Positions 17,642 to 26,119 of a stretch of 57,582 nt of DNA are shown in pieces. Origin of the DNA: Myxococcota bacterium (GTDB lineage: Bacteria; Myxococcota_A; UBA9160; UBA4427); contig JASMLK010000154.1 of the NCBI GenBank assembly GCA_030748735.1, positions 1 through 57,582 of the forward strand, given 5' to 3'. The position numbers and the translations under genes were made by a program. Within the stretch, counting starts at the first letter, position 1, and each line of letters starts with the position of its first letter. A model generated the notes under the pieces. That model was not told the DNA's origin, ran no database searches, and saw only the letters and a list, made by a program, of their open reading frames with translations.

Positions 17642-18826
17642 ATGACCGAGACCGTCTCACCCGAACGAATCGCCGAAATCGACACCGCCCTCGACCCGCT
17701 TCCCGACCTCCACGACCTGACCCGCGAGATGCGAAGCGAGGGACGGCTTTCGACCGTGAAGATGTTCGGGGCGCCCACGTCGCTCATCACCCACTACGAC
17801 GATGTGATCGCCGCCTATCGCGACGAAGAGACCTTCCCCGCCCCAGCCGCCTACAAGGTGATCGCGGGTCCCGTGATGGGGCACACGATTCAGTGCATGA
17901 CGGGTAGAGAGCACAAACTGCATCGCGCGCTCGTGCGGTCGTCGTTCAAACCTTCCATCGCTCGCGAGTTCGTCGGCACCGTCTTCGCCAACTCCGCGAA
18001 CTCGATCATCGACCGCATCGCCGACCAGGGGAGCGCCGATCTCGTGCGCGACTTCACCCGGCACTTTTCTTTCGACATCATCTGCCGCGTCATCGGCATT
18101 CACGACGTCGACAACGACCAGCTCCATCACTGGGTGTCGGGACTCTTCGGCTATCCGTCCGACCCCGAAGCCGCTATCGCCACGACCAAGAAGTTCAACG
18201 AGTACATCGTCGGCCTGCTCGACGAGCGCCGGCGCGAACCGAAGGACGACTTCCTGACCGGTTTGCTGCATGCCGAGATCGAAGGCAACAAACTCGACGA
18301 CGAGCAGATCCTCTCGTTCATCCGCTTGCTGTTTCCCGCCGGTGCCGACACGACCTTTCACGCGACGGGGAGCATGATCTACTACCTGCTGAAGCACCCG
18401 GACGTCCTCGAACGCGTGCGCGAGAACCCCGCGGACCGCGACAAGGCGATCGAAGAAACCCTGCGCATCGAGCCGCCGGTCACGACGCAACCGCGGATGA
18501 ACCCGCAGGACGTCACCTGGCGCGGCCTCGACATTCCGCAGGGCTTCATTTCGTTCGGCACCAGCGCGGCCAACCGCGACCCCGCCTTCTTCCCCGACCC
18601 CGACCGCTTCGACATCGACCGCAAGGTCGATCACCAGATCGCGACCTTCGGCAATGGCCAGCATTTCTGCGTGGGGTCCCACTTCGCACGCGGTGAGATG
18701 CGCGCGGCACTCGACGCCCTGCTCGAACGACTGCCCGGCCTGCGGCTGGCAGAGGGCGCAGAGCCTCAGGTGCTCGGCGGAACGCTTCGCGGACCGCGAG
18801 AACTCCTGGTGGAATTCGACGCGTGA
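17642..18826 (+). CDS. Cytochrome P450
   Basis: Predicted 394-aa soluble bacterial P450 monooxygenase. The I-helix oxygen-binding motif AGADTT is at about 233-238, the K-helix ETLR at 272-275, and the haem loop FGNGQHFCVG at 336-345 with ligand Cys343. I chose ATG 17642 because a GGAG ribosome site lies just upstream; an ATG at 17597 would sit inside the palindromic operator. No reductase is adjacent. A small CxxH-type ferredoxin at 44.5 kb is the only P450-type ferredoxin in the window. The gene overlaps the following TetR by 4 nt (GTGA). Confidence 0.95.
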   Translation: MTETVSPERIAEIDTALDPLPDLHDLTREMRSEGRLSTVKMFGAPTSLITHYDDVIAAYRDEETFPAPAAYKVIAGPVMGHTIQCMTGREHKLHRALVRSSFKPSIAREFVGTVFANSANSIIDRIADQGSADLVRDFTRHFSFDIICRVIGIHDVDNDQLHHWVSGLFGYPSDPEAAIATTKKFNEYIVGLLDERRREPKDDFLTGLLHAEIEGNKLDDEQILSFIRLLFPAGADTTFHATGSMIYYLLKHPDVLERVRENPADRDKAIEETLRIEPPVTTQPRMNPQDVTWRGLDIPQGFISFGTSAANRDPAFFPDPDRFDIDRKVDHQIATFGNGQHFCVGSHFARGEMRAALDALLERLPGLRLAEGAEPQVLGGTLRGPRELLVEFDA

Positions 18827-19506
18827 GTACCGAGTCGGCATCGCCGGCGATGCGCAGCACGCCTCCGCGATCGACGCTCGATCGCGAGGCCGTGCTACGG
18901 GCGGGGCTCGACCTCGCGAACGCCGAAGGCATCGATGCCGTGACGTTCCGGCGTCTGGGCGAGGTGCTTTCGGTGACGCCGATGGCGCTCTACCGCCACG
19001 TGTCGAACAAGTCCGACCTGCTCGAGGGCATCTTCGACCTGGTCACCAACGATGCGGCCGTCACCGATCACGACGAGGTGGACTGGCGCGATTGGGTGAG
19101 TCACAGCTTCGTGAGGATGGGCGACGCGATGCTCCGGCAGCGCGGGGTCATGGCGCTGGTGAATCGTCTCGAGAACTTCGGAAAGAACCGGAGCGCGATC
19201 GTCGAAGAGATCTTCTGCCGGCTGTGCGATGCGGGGCTTGCACCGGCCGAAGCCGCGGAACTCCAGCAGGATCTCTACCGCTACATGTTGGGAACCGTGG
19301 CGCTCGACAGCGCGCTTCGCGGAGACGCAACCGACCCGGATCACGAGCGTCATACGCGCGCCCGTTTGGACCTGCTGCCTTCGGCCGAGTTCCCGACCGT
19401 CACCCGTCACGCCGAAGAACTCGCACAAGCCCTGACGCGCACGGATCTCGAGCGCGGGCTTCGGCGCATCATCGACGCGTTCGAAAGGGAACGCGAATCA
19501 GCCTGA
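18823..19506 (+). CDS. TetR-family regulator coupled to the P450
   Basis: Predicted 227-aa regulator. The helix-turn-helix is FRRLGEVLSVTPMALYRHV, near residues 46-64, followed by a TetR_C-type ligand-binding half. It starts with GTG inside the P450 stop (GTGA overlap), so the two are translationally coupled. The simplest reading is autoregulation of the P450-TetR transcript through the GTATAC palindrome in front of the P450. The 200 bp after it holds no gene that I can support. Confidence 0.9.
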   Translation: MSTESASPAMRSTPPRSTLDREAVLRAGLDLANAEGIDAVTFRRLGEVLSVTPMALYRHVSNKSDLLEGIFDLVTNDAAVTDHDEVDWRDWVSHSFVRMGDAMLRQRGVMALVNRLENFGKNRSAIVEEIFCRLCDAGLAPAEAAELQQDLYRYMLGTVALDSALRGDATDPDHERHTRARLDLLPSAEFPTVTRHAEELAQALTRTDLERGLRRIIDAFERERESA

Positions 19507-19706
19507 CTTCGGGGCGGGATCGTAGAGACTCCGGCCAGCGAGTGTCCGCATGCTCGAAGCCCTGCCTTGCGAGCTACCTCGAAGCTTGAATCCCCACGCC
19601 CAACGGATCGCCACGAAACATCCCTACGTCGCGCTCACGCGAGCGATTCAGCCCACTCTCACGGTCTTTCTGCCACTTCCACCCGGGTGGCGGCCACTGA
19701 CTGTGC

Positions 19707-20393
19707 ATGCAGCGTACACGTATTCTTCTTGTGGTCATTGGGTTCGTCTCGTGGACCACCACCGCCCACGCGGCAACCATCCACAACACCTTCGCGGGGT
19801 CGTCGACCGGCACCGCTGGCGGGCTGGTCGAACACGATACGATCCAGTTCGAAGTCACGATCACGACGACGGCGGGCCGAAACTACAACACGATCTTCTG
19901 GAGTCTCTCGGGAGACCGCGACAATGCTCTGGGGGGGTGCGCGGACTGCCTTCACCCTGCCCACACCGTCACGCGATGGGACTGGCACTACACCCCGGCC
20001 GGTGGAAGCAGAGTGAAGATGGGAACGAACGGGCGACTCCCGGCCCTTCTTCCGCCAGCCGCTCCGCCGAATAGCGTCGTGGGTGCATTCGGCTTCTTTG
20101 GCACCGCGAAGACCGGCGATGGGGTCCCAGCCATGGTCGGCACCGTGACCATCGCCATTGGCCCCCGCGCTACAGGTGGGCTCGGCGGCGGTGGAGCCGC
20201 CCTGCCCGGCGTCTATCGGGGCGGGGGCATTCAGTATCCCGGCGTCGATGGTTTCTTCGGGAGCGCGGGTACCGAAAGCGTGACGATCACCGGTGGCTCC
20301 TTCACTGTCGTACCCGAACCGGGCACCAGCGCGATGATCGCCCTGGGCCTCGTGCTGATCGCCCACGGGACGCACCGCTCACGACGCGGCTGA
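19707..20393 (+). CDS. PEP-CTERM sorting-signal protein
   Basis: Predicted 228-aa secreted protein. A signal peptide covers residues 1-22 (hydrophobic ILLVVIGFVSW, cleavage near AHA). The C-terminus has the three-part sorting signal: VPEPG at about 202-206, a hydrophobic helix (SAMIALGLVLIA), and a basic tail RSRRG. This is the substrate type processed by exosortase XrtA. The middle is Gly/Thr rich with no recognised domain. The window also carries the XrtA-associated polysaccharide locus 15 kb downstream, consistent with a working system, although no exosortase gene is in view. Confidence 0.85.
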   Translation: MQRTRILLVVIGFVSWTTTAHAATIHNTFAGSSTGTAGGLVEHDTIQFEVTITTTAGRNYNTIFWSLSGDRDNALGGCADCLHPAHTVTRWDWHYTPAGGSRVKMGTNGRLPALLPPAAPPNSVVGAFGFFGTAKTGDGVPAMVGTVTIAIGPRATGGLGGGGAALPGVYRGGGIQYPGVDGFFGSAGTESVTITGGSFTVVPEPGTSAMIALGLVLIAHGTHRSRRG

Positions 20394-20485
20394 TCGACAT
20401 CGGTGCCGCAGCAGCAGAAAGTCGCGGAGCGACATTCCGGCCGGACCACTAAGCTCGCACCGGTCGAAGGAGGAGCGACTCGAGA

Positions 20486-21124
20486 ATGCGGTGGATCGTT
20501 GTGGCAGCGGCGTGCCTGCTGCCGGCGGGCGTGGTCGCCTGGGGGCTGAGCGACCGCGTCGAACAAGACAACGACTTCTGTAATTCCTGCCATCTATCCG
20601 GCGAGACGCCGCTCCACATCGAGGTGCGAAACGACTTCGACCGGACGATTCCCGTCAGTCTCGCGGGCGTACACGGACGCGGTTGGGTCGAAGAGCGCGA
20701 GGACTCGGCGTTTCGTTGCATCGACTGCCACGCGGGTTCGGGCGTGCTCGAACGAACGCGGGTGAAGCTTCTGTCCGCCCGCGATGGGCTTCGCTACATC
20801 GCCGCGGCTTTCGAAGAGCCGCACGGGATGTCGTTCGAGCTTTCGCCCCCGACCTGCCTCGCTTGTCACCCGACCTTCCGTCGCTCGGCCGCACCCGGCT
20901 GGACCGTCGAGGCCTATCACGGACTCGCAGCTCACGACGACGCGGCCGACGCGCCGCGCTGCGTCGCCTGTCACACCGTGCACGAAACCGACGGTGACGC
21001 GATCGCGTACTACATGGCCCGACCTCGGGTGGACCAACAGTGCCGCGGGTGTCATGTCGAAGGGGGCGAGATGGAGATTCCATCGCTCGTCCCGAGCGAG
21101 CCCGGCTCCGAGACCCCGCGCTAG
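20486..21124 (+). CDS. Pentahaem c-type cytochrome, membrane anchored
   Basis: Predicted 212-aa periplasmic cytochrome held by an N-terminal helix (WIVVAAACLLPAGVVAWG). Five CxxCH haem sites are present: CNSCH (32), CIDCH (78), CLACH (124), CVACH (159) and CRGCH (186). The layout suggests a NapC/NirT-like or other multihaem electron carrier, but no reductase partner is adjacent. AAGGAGGAG lies ahead of the ATG. It is convergent with the oxidase at 21137. Confidence 0.88.
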   Translation: MRWIVVAAACLLPAGVVAWGLSDRVEQDNDFCNSCHLSGETPLHIEVRNDFDRTIPVSLAGVHGRGWVEEREDSAFRCIDCHAGSGVLERTRVKLLSARDGLRYIAAAFEEPHGMSFELSPPTCLACHPTFRRSAAPGWTVEAYHGLAAHDDAADAPRCVACHTVHETDGDAIAYYMARPRVDQQCRGCHVEGGEMEIPSLVPSEPGSETPR

Positions 21125-21136
21125 CCCATCGACGCG

Positions 21137-22267
21137 TCAGCGTGCATCGAGTCGGTCCGCCATGTATTCGGCGATCGCCCCCGAAGCCGTGAGCCCGGGA
21201 GATTCGATGCCGATGCAGTTGACGAGTCCCGGCAGTCCTTGCGCGCTCTCCTCGCGAATCTCGAAATCGCGAAAGCCCTCACCGGGGCCGGCGAGCTTCG
21301 TACGCAGGCCGGCGAAATCGGGGGTCAACCAGTCGTCCTCGATCGCCGGCAGGTAGCGGCGCACGGCTTCTGCGAAAGCAGGCGCTTTCGCGGCTGCGAC
21401 GGTGTAGTCGGGTGCGTCGACATAGGTCGCGTCGGGTCCGAAGCGGATGCGCCCCGCGAGATCCAGCGTGGCGTGCACACCGAGGCCTGCACCTTCGGCA
21501 CTGCCAACGGGGTAGATGAGCTGGCCAAGTGAAACAGGCGCTCCCGGCGCCAGCGCGAAGTAGTCGCCCTTGCACAGATGCACGCGAAGACCTTCGCGAT
21601 CGATGTCGATGCCCGCGCTGGCCGCGACCTCGTGCGCTCCCATGCCGGCGGCGTTGACGACTTCACTGCAACGAACGGATTGCTCGTCGCCACCCTCCCC
21701 CACGCGAACGACCACCCGCCAGGCTTCTCGTTCACGCGCGAGTTCGGTAACGCGATGTTCGATCAACAGGGCCGCACCGTTCTCTTCGGCTTCGGCGAGA
21801 TACGAAAGCGCGAGTGCGTGGGCGTCCACGATGCCCGTGACCGGTGACGATAGCGCTGCGACCCCCGAAACGTCCGGCTCGATGCGATGCAGGGTCGCTG
21901 CGTCGATCATCTCGAGCTGCGGCACACCGTTGGCTCGCGCCGCATCGTGCAAAGCCGCGAGCCGCGGCACCTCGTCATCGCCGGCTGCGACGACCAGCTT
22001 GCCGGTGCGCCGATGGGGAATGCCACGCGCTTGCGCGCGGGCGTACACGAGATCGCAACCGCGTCGACACAGCCGCGCTTTCAGTGAACCGGCGGGGTAG
22101 TAGATGCTTGCATGGATCACCTCGCTGTTTCGCGCGGTGCCGTGCCGGGCAATCGCGCTGTCGGCTTCGAGGATGACGACGCTGCGACCGCGTGACGAAA
22201 GCACGGCCGCACAAGCGAGCCCCACCGCACCCGCACCGATCACCGCCGTGTCGAAGTCGAGGCTCAA
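21137..22267 (-). CDS. FAD-dependent L-2-hydroxyglutarate oxidase-like enzyme
   Basis: Predicted 376-aa flavoprotein of the DAO/LhgO family. The FAD-binding motif is AVIGAGAVGLACA at the N-terminus. The LhgO-type signature ARNSEVIHASIYYPAGSLKA (near 46-65) marks the L-2-hydroxyglutarate dehydrogenase/oxidase subgroup. The enzyme would oxidise L-2-hydroxyglutarate or a similar 2-hydroxy acid, passing electrons to oxygen or quinone. It starts 24 nt after the kinase gene upstream on the same strand, so they may be cotranscribed. Confidence 0.85.
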   Translation of the reverse strand: MSLDFDTAVIGAGAVGLACAAVLSSRGRSVVILEADSAIARHGTARNSEVIHASIYYPAGSLKARLCRRGCDLVYARAQARGIPHRRTGKLVVAAGDDEVPRLAALHDAARANGVPQLEMIDAATLHRIEPDVSGVAALSSPVTGIVDAHALALSYLAEAEENGAALLIEHRVTELAREREAWRVVVRVGEGGDEQSVRCSEVVNAAGMGAHEVAASAGIDIDREGLRVHLCKGDYFALAPGAPVSLGQLIYPVGSAEGAGLGVHATLDLAGRIRFGPDATYVDAPDYTVAAAKAPAFAEAVRRYLPAIEDDWLTPDFAGLRTKLAGPGEGFRDFEIREESAQGLPGLVNCIGIESPGLTASGAIAEYMADRLDAR

Positions 22268-22291
22268 CGCGTGCTCAGGCGCGCGGGCGCA

Positions 22292-23254
22292 TCAGAAGTC
22301 TTCGCCGTACTGCGCCTCGTAGGTGGCGCGGAAGTCGTCAGTGCTGAGCTGCAGCCCCTGCGGACCGGCGACGCGCACCTTGAGCGACGCGATCATGCTG
22401 CCGATGCGCGCGCCCACCTCGAGCGGCAAGCCCTTCGCGAGGGCGTAGAGGATGCCCGAGCGATAGGCATCACCACAGCCGGTCGGGTCGACGACGTCGT
22501 CGGTATGAACGGGTGCGATGTCGCAGCGCTCACTGACCATCTCGACCTTCGAGGCGCCGCTGCCCTTGCGAAGCACCGAACCTTCGGCCCCCTTCGTCAT
22601 CACGATCGCGCCCACGCGTTCGGCGATCTGGTCTTCGTCGAGCCCCGTCTTCTCCTGGGTCATCGACCATTCGTAGTCGTTCACGATGTAGACCGACGCG
22701 CCGTCGAGGAAGTCGATCAGCTCGGGACCGTCGAAGAGCCCCATCGCCTGGCCGGGGTCGATCACCGCGTGCTTGCCCGCGGCCTTGAGCCCCGTCGCGT
22801 AGTCGACCATGCCCTGCTTGCCGTTGGGCGACACGATGCCGACGCTGTAGTCCTCGTTCACGCTCCCGAGCGTCGCTTCGTGCGCGCGATCCATCGCACC
22901 GGGGTGGAACGAGTTGATCTGGTTGTGGGCGAGGTCCGTCGTAATGAAGCACTGCGCGGTGAAGACGTCGTCGAGCTGCACGAGCCAGTCGCGTCGCAGG
23001 CCGTGTTGGTCCATCCAATCCGCGTACTGGCCGAAGTCACTGCCCACCGTGGCGAGCATGATCGGATCCATACCGAGAATGCGCAGGTGATAGGCGATGT
23101 TCGCCGCGGTACCGCCGTAGCGCTTCTCGAGCGACGGCACGTAGAACGAAACGTTCACTGCGTGGATCTTGTCGGCGAGAATGTGATTCTGGAAGTGATC
23201 GGGAAAGACCATGATCTGGTCGATCGCGACGGAACCAGTGCAAAGAACGCTCAT
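22292..23254 (-). CDS. PfkB-family kinase, adenosine kinase-like
   Basis: Predicted 320-aa ribokinase-fold sugar or nucleoside kinase. The N-terminus SVLCTGSVAIDQIM and the glycine-rich YGGTAANIAYHL fit the bacterial adenosine-kinase-like group. The catalytic motif DPTGCGDAYRSG contains the base Asp of the DTxGAGD-type PfkB signature, with Cys in place of Ala. A GGAGGAGG ribosome site sits ahead of the ATG near 23254; an upstream TTG would add 20 residues. Phosphorylation of adenosine from the SAM cycle would fit the neighbouring metF, but the substrate is inferred. Confidence 0.85.
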   Translation of the reverse strand: MSVLCTGSVAIDQIMVFPDHFQNHILADKIHAVNVSFYVPSLEKRYGGTAANIAYHLRILGMDPIMLATVGSDFGQYADWMDQHGLRRDWLVQLDDVFTAQCFITTDLAHNQINSFHPGAMDRAHEATLGSVNEDYSVGIVSPNGKQGMVDYATGLKAAGKHAVIDPGQAMGLFDGPELIDFLDGASVYIVNDYEWSMTQEKTGLDEDQIAERVGAIVMTKGAEGSVLRKGSGASKVEMVSERCDIAPVHTDDVVDPTGCGDAYRSGILYALAKGLPLEVGARIGSMIASLKVRVAGPQGLQLSTDDFRATYEAQYGEDF

Positions 23255-23375
23255 CTTTCGGCCTCCTCCGGAGCTGCGGGAGCCGCAGTCTCGCATTCGC
23301 GAAGCCGTCGTCAATGGCGTCGACGGTAGTTTGGTCGATGGTGACGGCGGGTAGCGGCGTGTACCATGCGGCGCG

Positions 23376-24248
23376 ATGAAGATTCACGAACACTTCGCCA
23401 CCGGCCAGCCGGTCGTTTCCTTCGAGTTCTTTCCGCCGAAGACCGACGCCGGCTTTGCATCGCTGTTTCGAAACATTCAGGAACTCCAGGTTCTCAAACC
23501 GAGCTTCGTGTCGGTCACGATGGGGGCCGGAGGATCGACGCGGAACAAGACCGTCGACCTGGTGATCCGCATCCAGCGGGAGATCGGGCTCACCGCGATG
23601 GCTCACCTTCCCTGCGTCGGGTTCGAGCGCACGCAGGTGGGCGCGATCCTCGAACAATTGTCGGCGGGCGGCATCGAGAACATCCTGGCCCTGCGCGGCG
23701 ACCCGCCCCAGGACACCGAGGACTTCGTCGCCCCACAAGACGGGTTCGACTACGCCAACGAGCTGATCGAATACATCGCGAGCCAGAACAGCGAGCTGTG
23801 CATCGTGGCCGCCTGCTATCCCGAAACCCATCCCCAGGCCGAAAGCGCGCAGGCCGACCTCGACAACCTGAAGCGCAAGGTGGACGCGGGCGCGAAGGTC
23901 TTGATCACCCAGCTCTTCTTCGAAAACGACAAGTACTTCCGCTTCGTCGAGCGCGCGAATGCCGCTGGGATCGACGTGCCGATCGTGCCGGGCATCATGC
24001 CGATCGTGAGCCGCGCGGGCGTAAAGCGAATGACGGCGCTCGGCGGCTGCGAGATCCCTGGCGAACTCGCCGCCGAACTCGACCGCGTCGGTGACGACGA
24101 CGCCGCAACCGCCGAACTCGGCGTGCGCTGGGGCACCATGCAGTGTCGCGAGCTGCTGCAGAACGGCGTGCCCGGCCTGCACTTCTACACGCTCAACAAG
24201 AGTTCGGCGACGCGGAAGATCTTCGAACAACTCTTCCCGCGGTCCTGA
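23376..24248 (+). CDS. metF: 5,10-methylenetetrahydrofolate reductase
   Basis: Predicted 290-aa TIM-barrel flavoenzyme reducing 5,10-methylene-THF to 5-methyl-THF for methionine synthesis. It opens with the family sequence FATGQPVVSFEFFPPKTD. The FAD/folate-site stretches VTMGAGGSTRNKT, ALRGDPP and VPGIMPI are present. Length matches bacterial MetF. It is divergent from the adenosine kinase-like gene and followed 7 nt later by purN. No SAM or cobalamin riboswitch was recognised in the short upstream gap. Confidence 0.95.
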   Translation: MKIHEHFATGQPVVSFEFFPPKTDAGFASLFRNIQELQVLKPSFVSVTMGAGGSTRNKTVDLVIRIQREIGLTAMAHLPCVGFERTQVGAILEQLSAGGIENILALRGDPPQDTEDFVAPQDGFDYANELIEYIASQNSELCIVAACYPETHPQAESAQADLDNLKRKVDAGAKVLITQLFFENDKYFRFVERANAAGIDVPIVPGIMPIVSRAGVKRMTALGGCEIPGELAAELDRVGDDDAATAELGVRWGTMQCRELLQNGVPGLHFYTLNKSSATRKIFEQLFPRS

Positions 24249-24255
24249 TCGAGCC

Positions 24256-24918
24256 GTGACGTCGCAAGGCGCACAGAGTGGCGGGGACAGCGCGGGCGAC
24301 GCGCGACCGCTGCGCGTCGCGGTGTTGCTTTCGGGGAGTGGCACGAGCCTCGACAACCTGCTCGAGCACATCGACCGCGGCCTGCCTGCACGCGTCGAAG
24401 TCGTGATCTCCTCGAAGTCGGACGCGTTCGGCCTCGAACGCGCGCGCCGACGTGGCATTCCCGCGATCGCCGTGCCGCGCAAAGAGATGCCCGACATCGC
24501 GACCTTCAACGACGCGCTTCACGCCGAGCTCGCCAAACACGACGTCGACCTGGTGGCCCTGCTCGGCTTTCTTTCGCTCTTCGACTTGCGCGGGACCTAC
24601 GTTGGGCGCTGCCTCAACGTGCATCCGTCGCTGATCCCCGCGTTCGCGGGGCACGGTTTCTACGGCGAGCGCGTGCATCGCGCGGTGCTCGACGCCGGCG
24701 TCAAGGTTTCGGGGGCGACCGTGCACTTCGTCGACGCCGAATACGACAAAGGGCCGATCATCTTGCAGGAAGCGGTGCCGGTGCTCGAAGGCGACACGCC
24801 CGACACCCTCGCGGGCCGCGTGGTCGCGGCCGAACGGCGCCTCGTGCCCGAAGCGATCCGCTTGATCGCCGAAGGCCGCGTCGAGATCACGGGCGGCAAG
24901 ACACGCATCTCGCGCTAG
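24256..24918 (+). CDS. purN: Phosphoribosylglycinamide formyltransferase
   Basis: Predicted 220-aa enzyme transferring formyl from 10-formyl-THF to GAR in purine synthesis. The start is GTG 24256, 7 nt after the metF stop. Motifs: LLSGSGTSLDNLL for phosphate binding, NVHPSLIPAF with catalytic Asn and His, and the VHFVDAEYDKGPI stretch with catalytic Asp. A short N-terminal extension precedes the fold. Coupling to metF links folate one-carbon use to purines. Confidence 0.93.
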   Translation: MTSQGAQSGGDSAGDARPLRVAVLLSGSGTSLDNLLEHIDRGLPARVEVVISSKSDAFGLERARRRGIPAIAVPRKEMPDIATFNDALHAELAKHDVDLVALLGFLSLFDLRGTYVGRCLNVHPSLIPAFAGHGFYGERVHRAVLDAGVKVSGATVHFVDAEYDKGPIILQEAVPVLEGDTPDTLAGRVVAAERRLVPEAIRLIAEGRVEITGGKTRISR

Positions 24919-24928
24919 ACCGGATGAT

Positions 24929-25060
24929 TCATGAAGCCCGTAGCGAGAAGCCCGAAAGTGCTGACAGTTCGCGGACCTCGGACCGCAGCCTCCAGCCGAC
25001 CCCCGCGACGACGAGGACGGCGAGCAGCAGGACGTTGGCCCAGTAGAAGTAGGTGATCAT
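24929..25060 (-). CDS. Candidate 43-aa single-pass membrane protein
   Basis: An ATG ORF of 43 residues beginning MITYFYWANVLLLAVLVV, with one transmembrane helix followed by a short polar/basic tail (WRLRSEVREL). GGAG lies about 10 nt upstream. It is convergent with purN and divergent from imuA. No family is recognised. It could be real or a chance frame; the hydrophobic helix and ribosome site favour a real small protein. Confidence 0.4.
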   Translation of the reverse strand: MITYFYWANVLLLAVLVVAGVGWRLRSEVRELSALSGFSLRAS

Positions 25061-25140
25061 CGCGGTTCTCCGGTTTCGGGGTCGGTACCCGTGGCAAGGC
25101 GCGCGGGCCCCAATGATCCACGCCGAAGCGAAACATGCGA

Positions 25141-25178
25141 TTGGTGATTGGTGATTGGTGATTGGTGATTGGTGATTG
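25141..25178. repeat. Heptanucleotide tandem repeat (TTGGTGA)x5 upstream of imuA
   Basis: Five exact copies of TTGGTGA run 25141-25175, followed by TTG. The array ends 10 bp before the SOS-like element and about 35 bp before the imuA start. A 7-bp array in a promoter region could change length by slippage and shift promoter spacing. Confidence 0.9.
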
Positions 25179-25187
25179 ACAGGGGGC

Positions 25188-25204
25188 GAACAAAAAGCGA
25201 AAGT
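25188..25204 (+). promoter_or_regulatory. SOS-like element upstream of imuA (shared with dnaE2)
   Basis: GAAC followed after 7 bp by GAAA resembles the GTTC-N7-GTTC direct-repeat LexA boxes of Alphaproteobacteria, read in the opposite orientation. The word AAAAGCGAAAGT at 25193-25204 recurs exactly at 38885-38896 before dnaE2. LexA binding is inferred. Confidence 0.5.
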
Positions 25205-25210
25205 GCATAG

Positions 25211-26119
25211 ATGCCCCCCGCTGCATCCCCCAGCACGGCCCGCGTCCAGACCCTGATCCGCACCCTGAATCAGGAGTTGGATCCAGAACTTGGCGCCCGC
25301 ATCGCCCGGGCGGACCGGCCCCGGGACGACGGCAGTACGGGGAACGGCACCGGAAACGACACGCCTCCCCTCCCGAGCGGCCTTCCCCAGATCGACAGCC
25401 TGATCGGAGGCGGCTTCCCGCGCGGATCGCTCAGCGAGATCACGGGCCCCGCGTCCTCGGGGCGCACCAGCCTTGGGCTCGCCCTGCTCGCGCGCCTCAC
25501 CCGCGCTGGCGACTACGTCGCCTGGATCGACGCCGCCGACGCCTTCGACCCGCTTTCCGCCGAAGGTGCGGGGGTGGTGCTCGAACGCGTGCTCTGGGTG
25601 CGCGCGCCCGACCCGATGGCGGCGCTGCGCTGCAGCGAGCGGGTGCTCGAAACCGAGGGCTTCGGCCTGGTGGGGATCGATCTCTCGCAGGGCCAGAAGA
25701 CGCCTTCGATCCCCGAAGCCGCCTGGCTGCGCCTCACGCGGCGCGTCGTGGGCAAGCGTCTGGCGTTGCTCCTGCTTTCGAACGAACGGCTTTCGGGTTC
25801 ACGGGCAGGGTTGGCGCTCGAGTTGGAACCCGCCAACGCGCGCTTCCTCGGCATGCCGCAGTTACTCGAGCCCCTCGAGCCGCAGGCCCTGCTCACCCGG
25901 CCGTTCCATTCCACCGGGCCTGCGCGTTCAGCTCGCCCCGTCCGTCTCGTCTCCTCTTCTTCCTCTGCCCCACCCGGTCCCCCCTCTTTCCCCTCTGCCC
26001 CACCCGGTCCCCCCGATGCGCGTTGCCTGTCTCCTCATCCCCGACCTTCCCCTGCGCGCCGAGTTCCGCGCCCATCCGGAGCTTCAGCAGCAGCCCGTCG
26101 CCATCGCGACGGGAGCTGA
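25211..26119 (+). CDS. imuA: ImuA-like RecA-fold mutagenesis protein
   Basis: Predicted 302-aa RecA/SulA-like accessory factor of the ImuA-ImuB-DnaE2 translesion machinery. A degenerate Walker A (ITGPASSGRTSLG) lies near residue 76, with a RecA-like core through about residue 230. The tail is a low-complexity Ser/Pro/Arg segment that overlaps the start of imuB by 104 nt and includes a 10-codon repeat. The true end of the folded part may be earlier. ATG 25211 follows the SOS-like element. Assignment rests on the fold and direct linkage to imuB. Confidence 0.8.
   Translation: MPPAASPSTARVQTLIRTLNQELDPELGARIARADRPRDDGSTGNGTGNDTPPLPSGLPQIDSLIGGGFPRGSLSEITGPASSGRTSLGLALLARLTRAGDYVAWIDAADAFDPLSAEGAGVVLERVLWVRAPDPMAALRCSERVLETEGFGLVGIDLSQGQKTPSIPEAAWLRLTRRVVGKRLALLLLSNERLSGSRAGLALELEPANARFLGMPQLLEPLEPQALLTRPFHSTGPARSARPVRLVSSSSSAPPGPPSFPSAPPGPPDARCLSPHPRPSPARRVPRPSGASAAARRHRDGS
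25962..26014. repeat. 23-bp direct repeat, 30-bp period, at the imuA/imuB overlap
   Basis: A 23-bp stretch beginning CCTCTGCCCCACCC occurs at 25962-25984 and again at 25992-26014, ending 1 nt before the imuB ATG. In imuA it encodes a repeated Pro-rich decapeptide (SAPPGPP motif twice). The period of 30 keeps the imuA frame. Confidence 0.8.

Noticed and set aside
23255..23375. Riboswitch before metF
   Set aside because: The gap is short and no conserved SAM or cobalamin riboswitch core was recognised by eye.
12463..25178. Tandem repeats as a possible CRISPR array
   Set aside because: Units of 7, 10 and 18 bp are contiguous without spacers, and no cas gene is seen.
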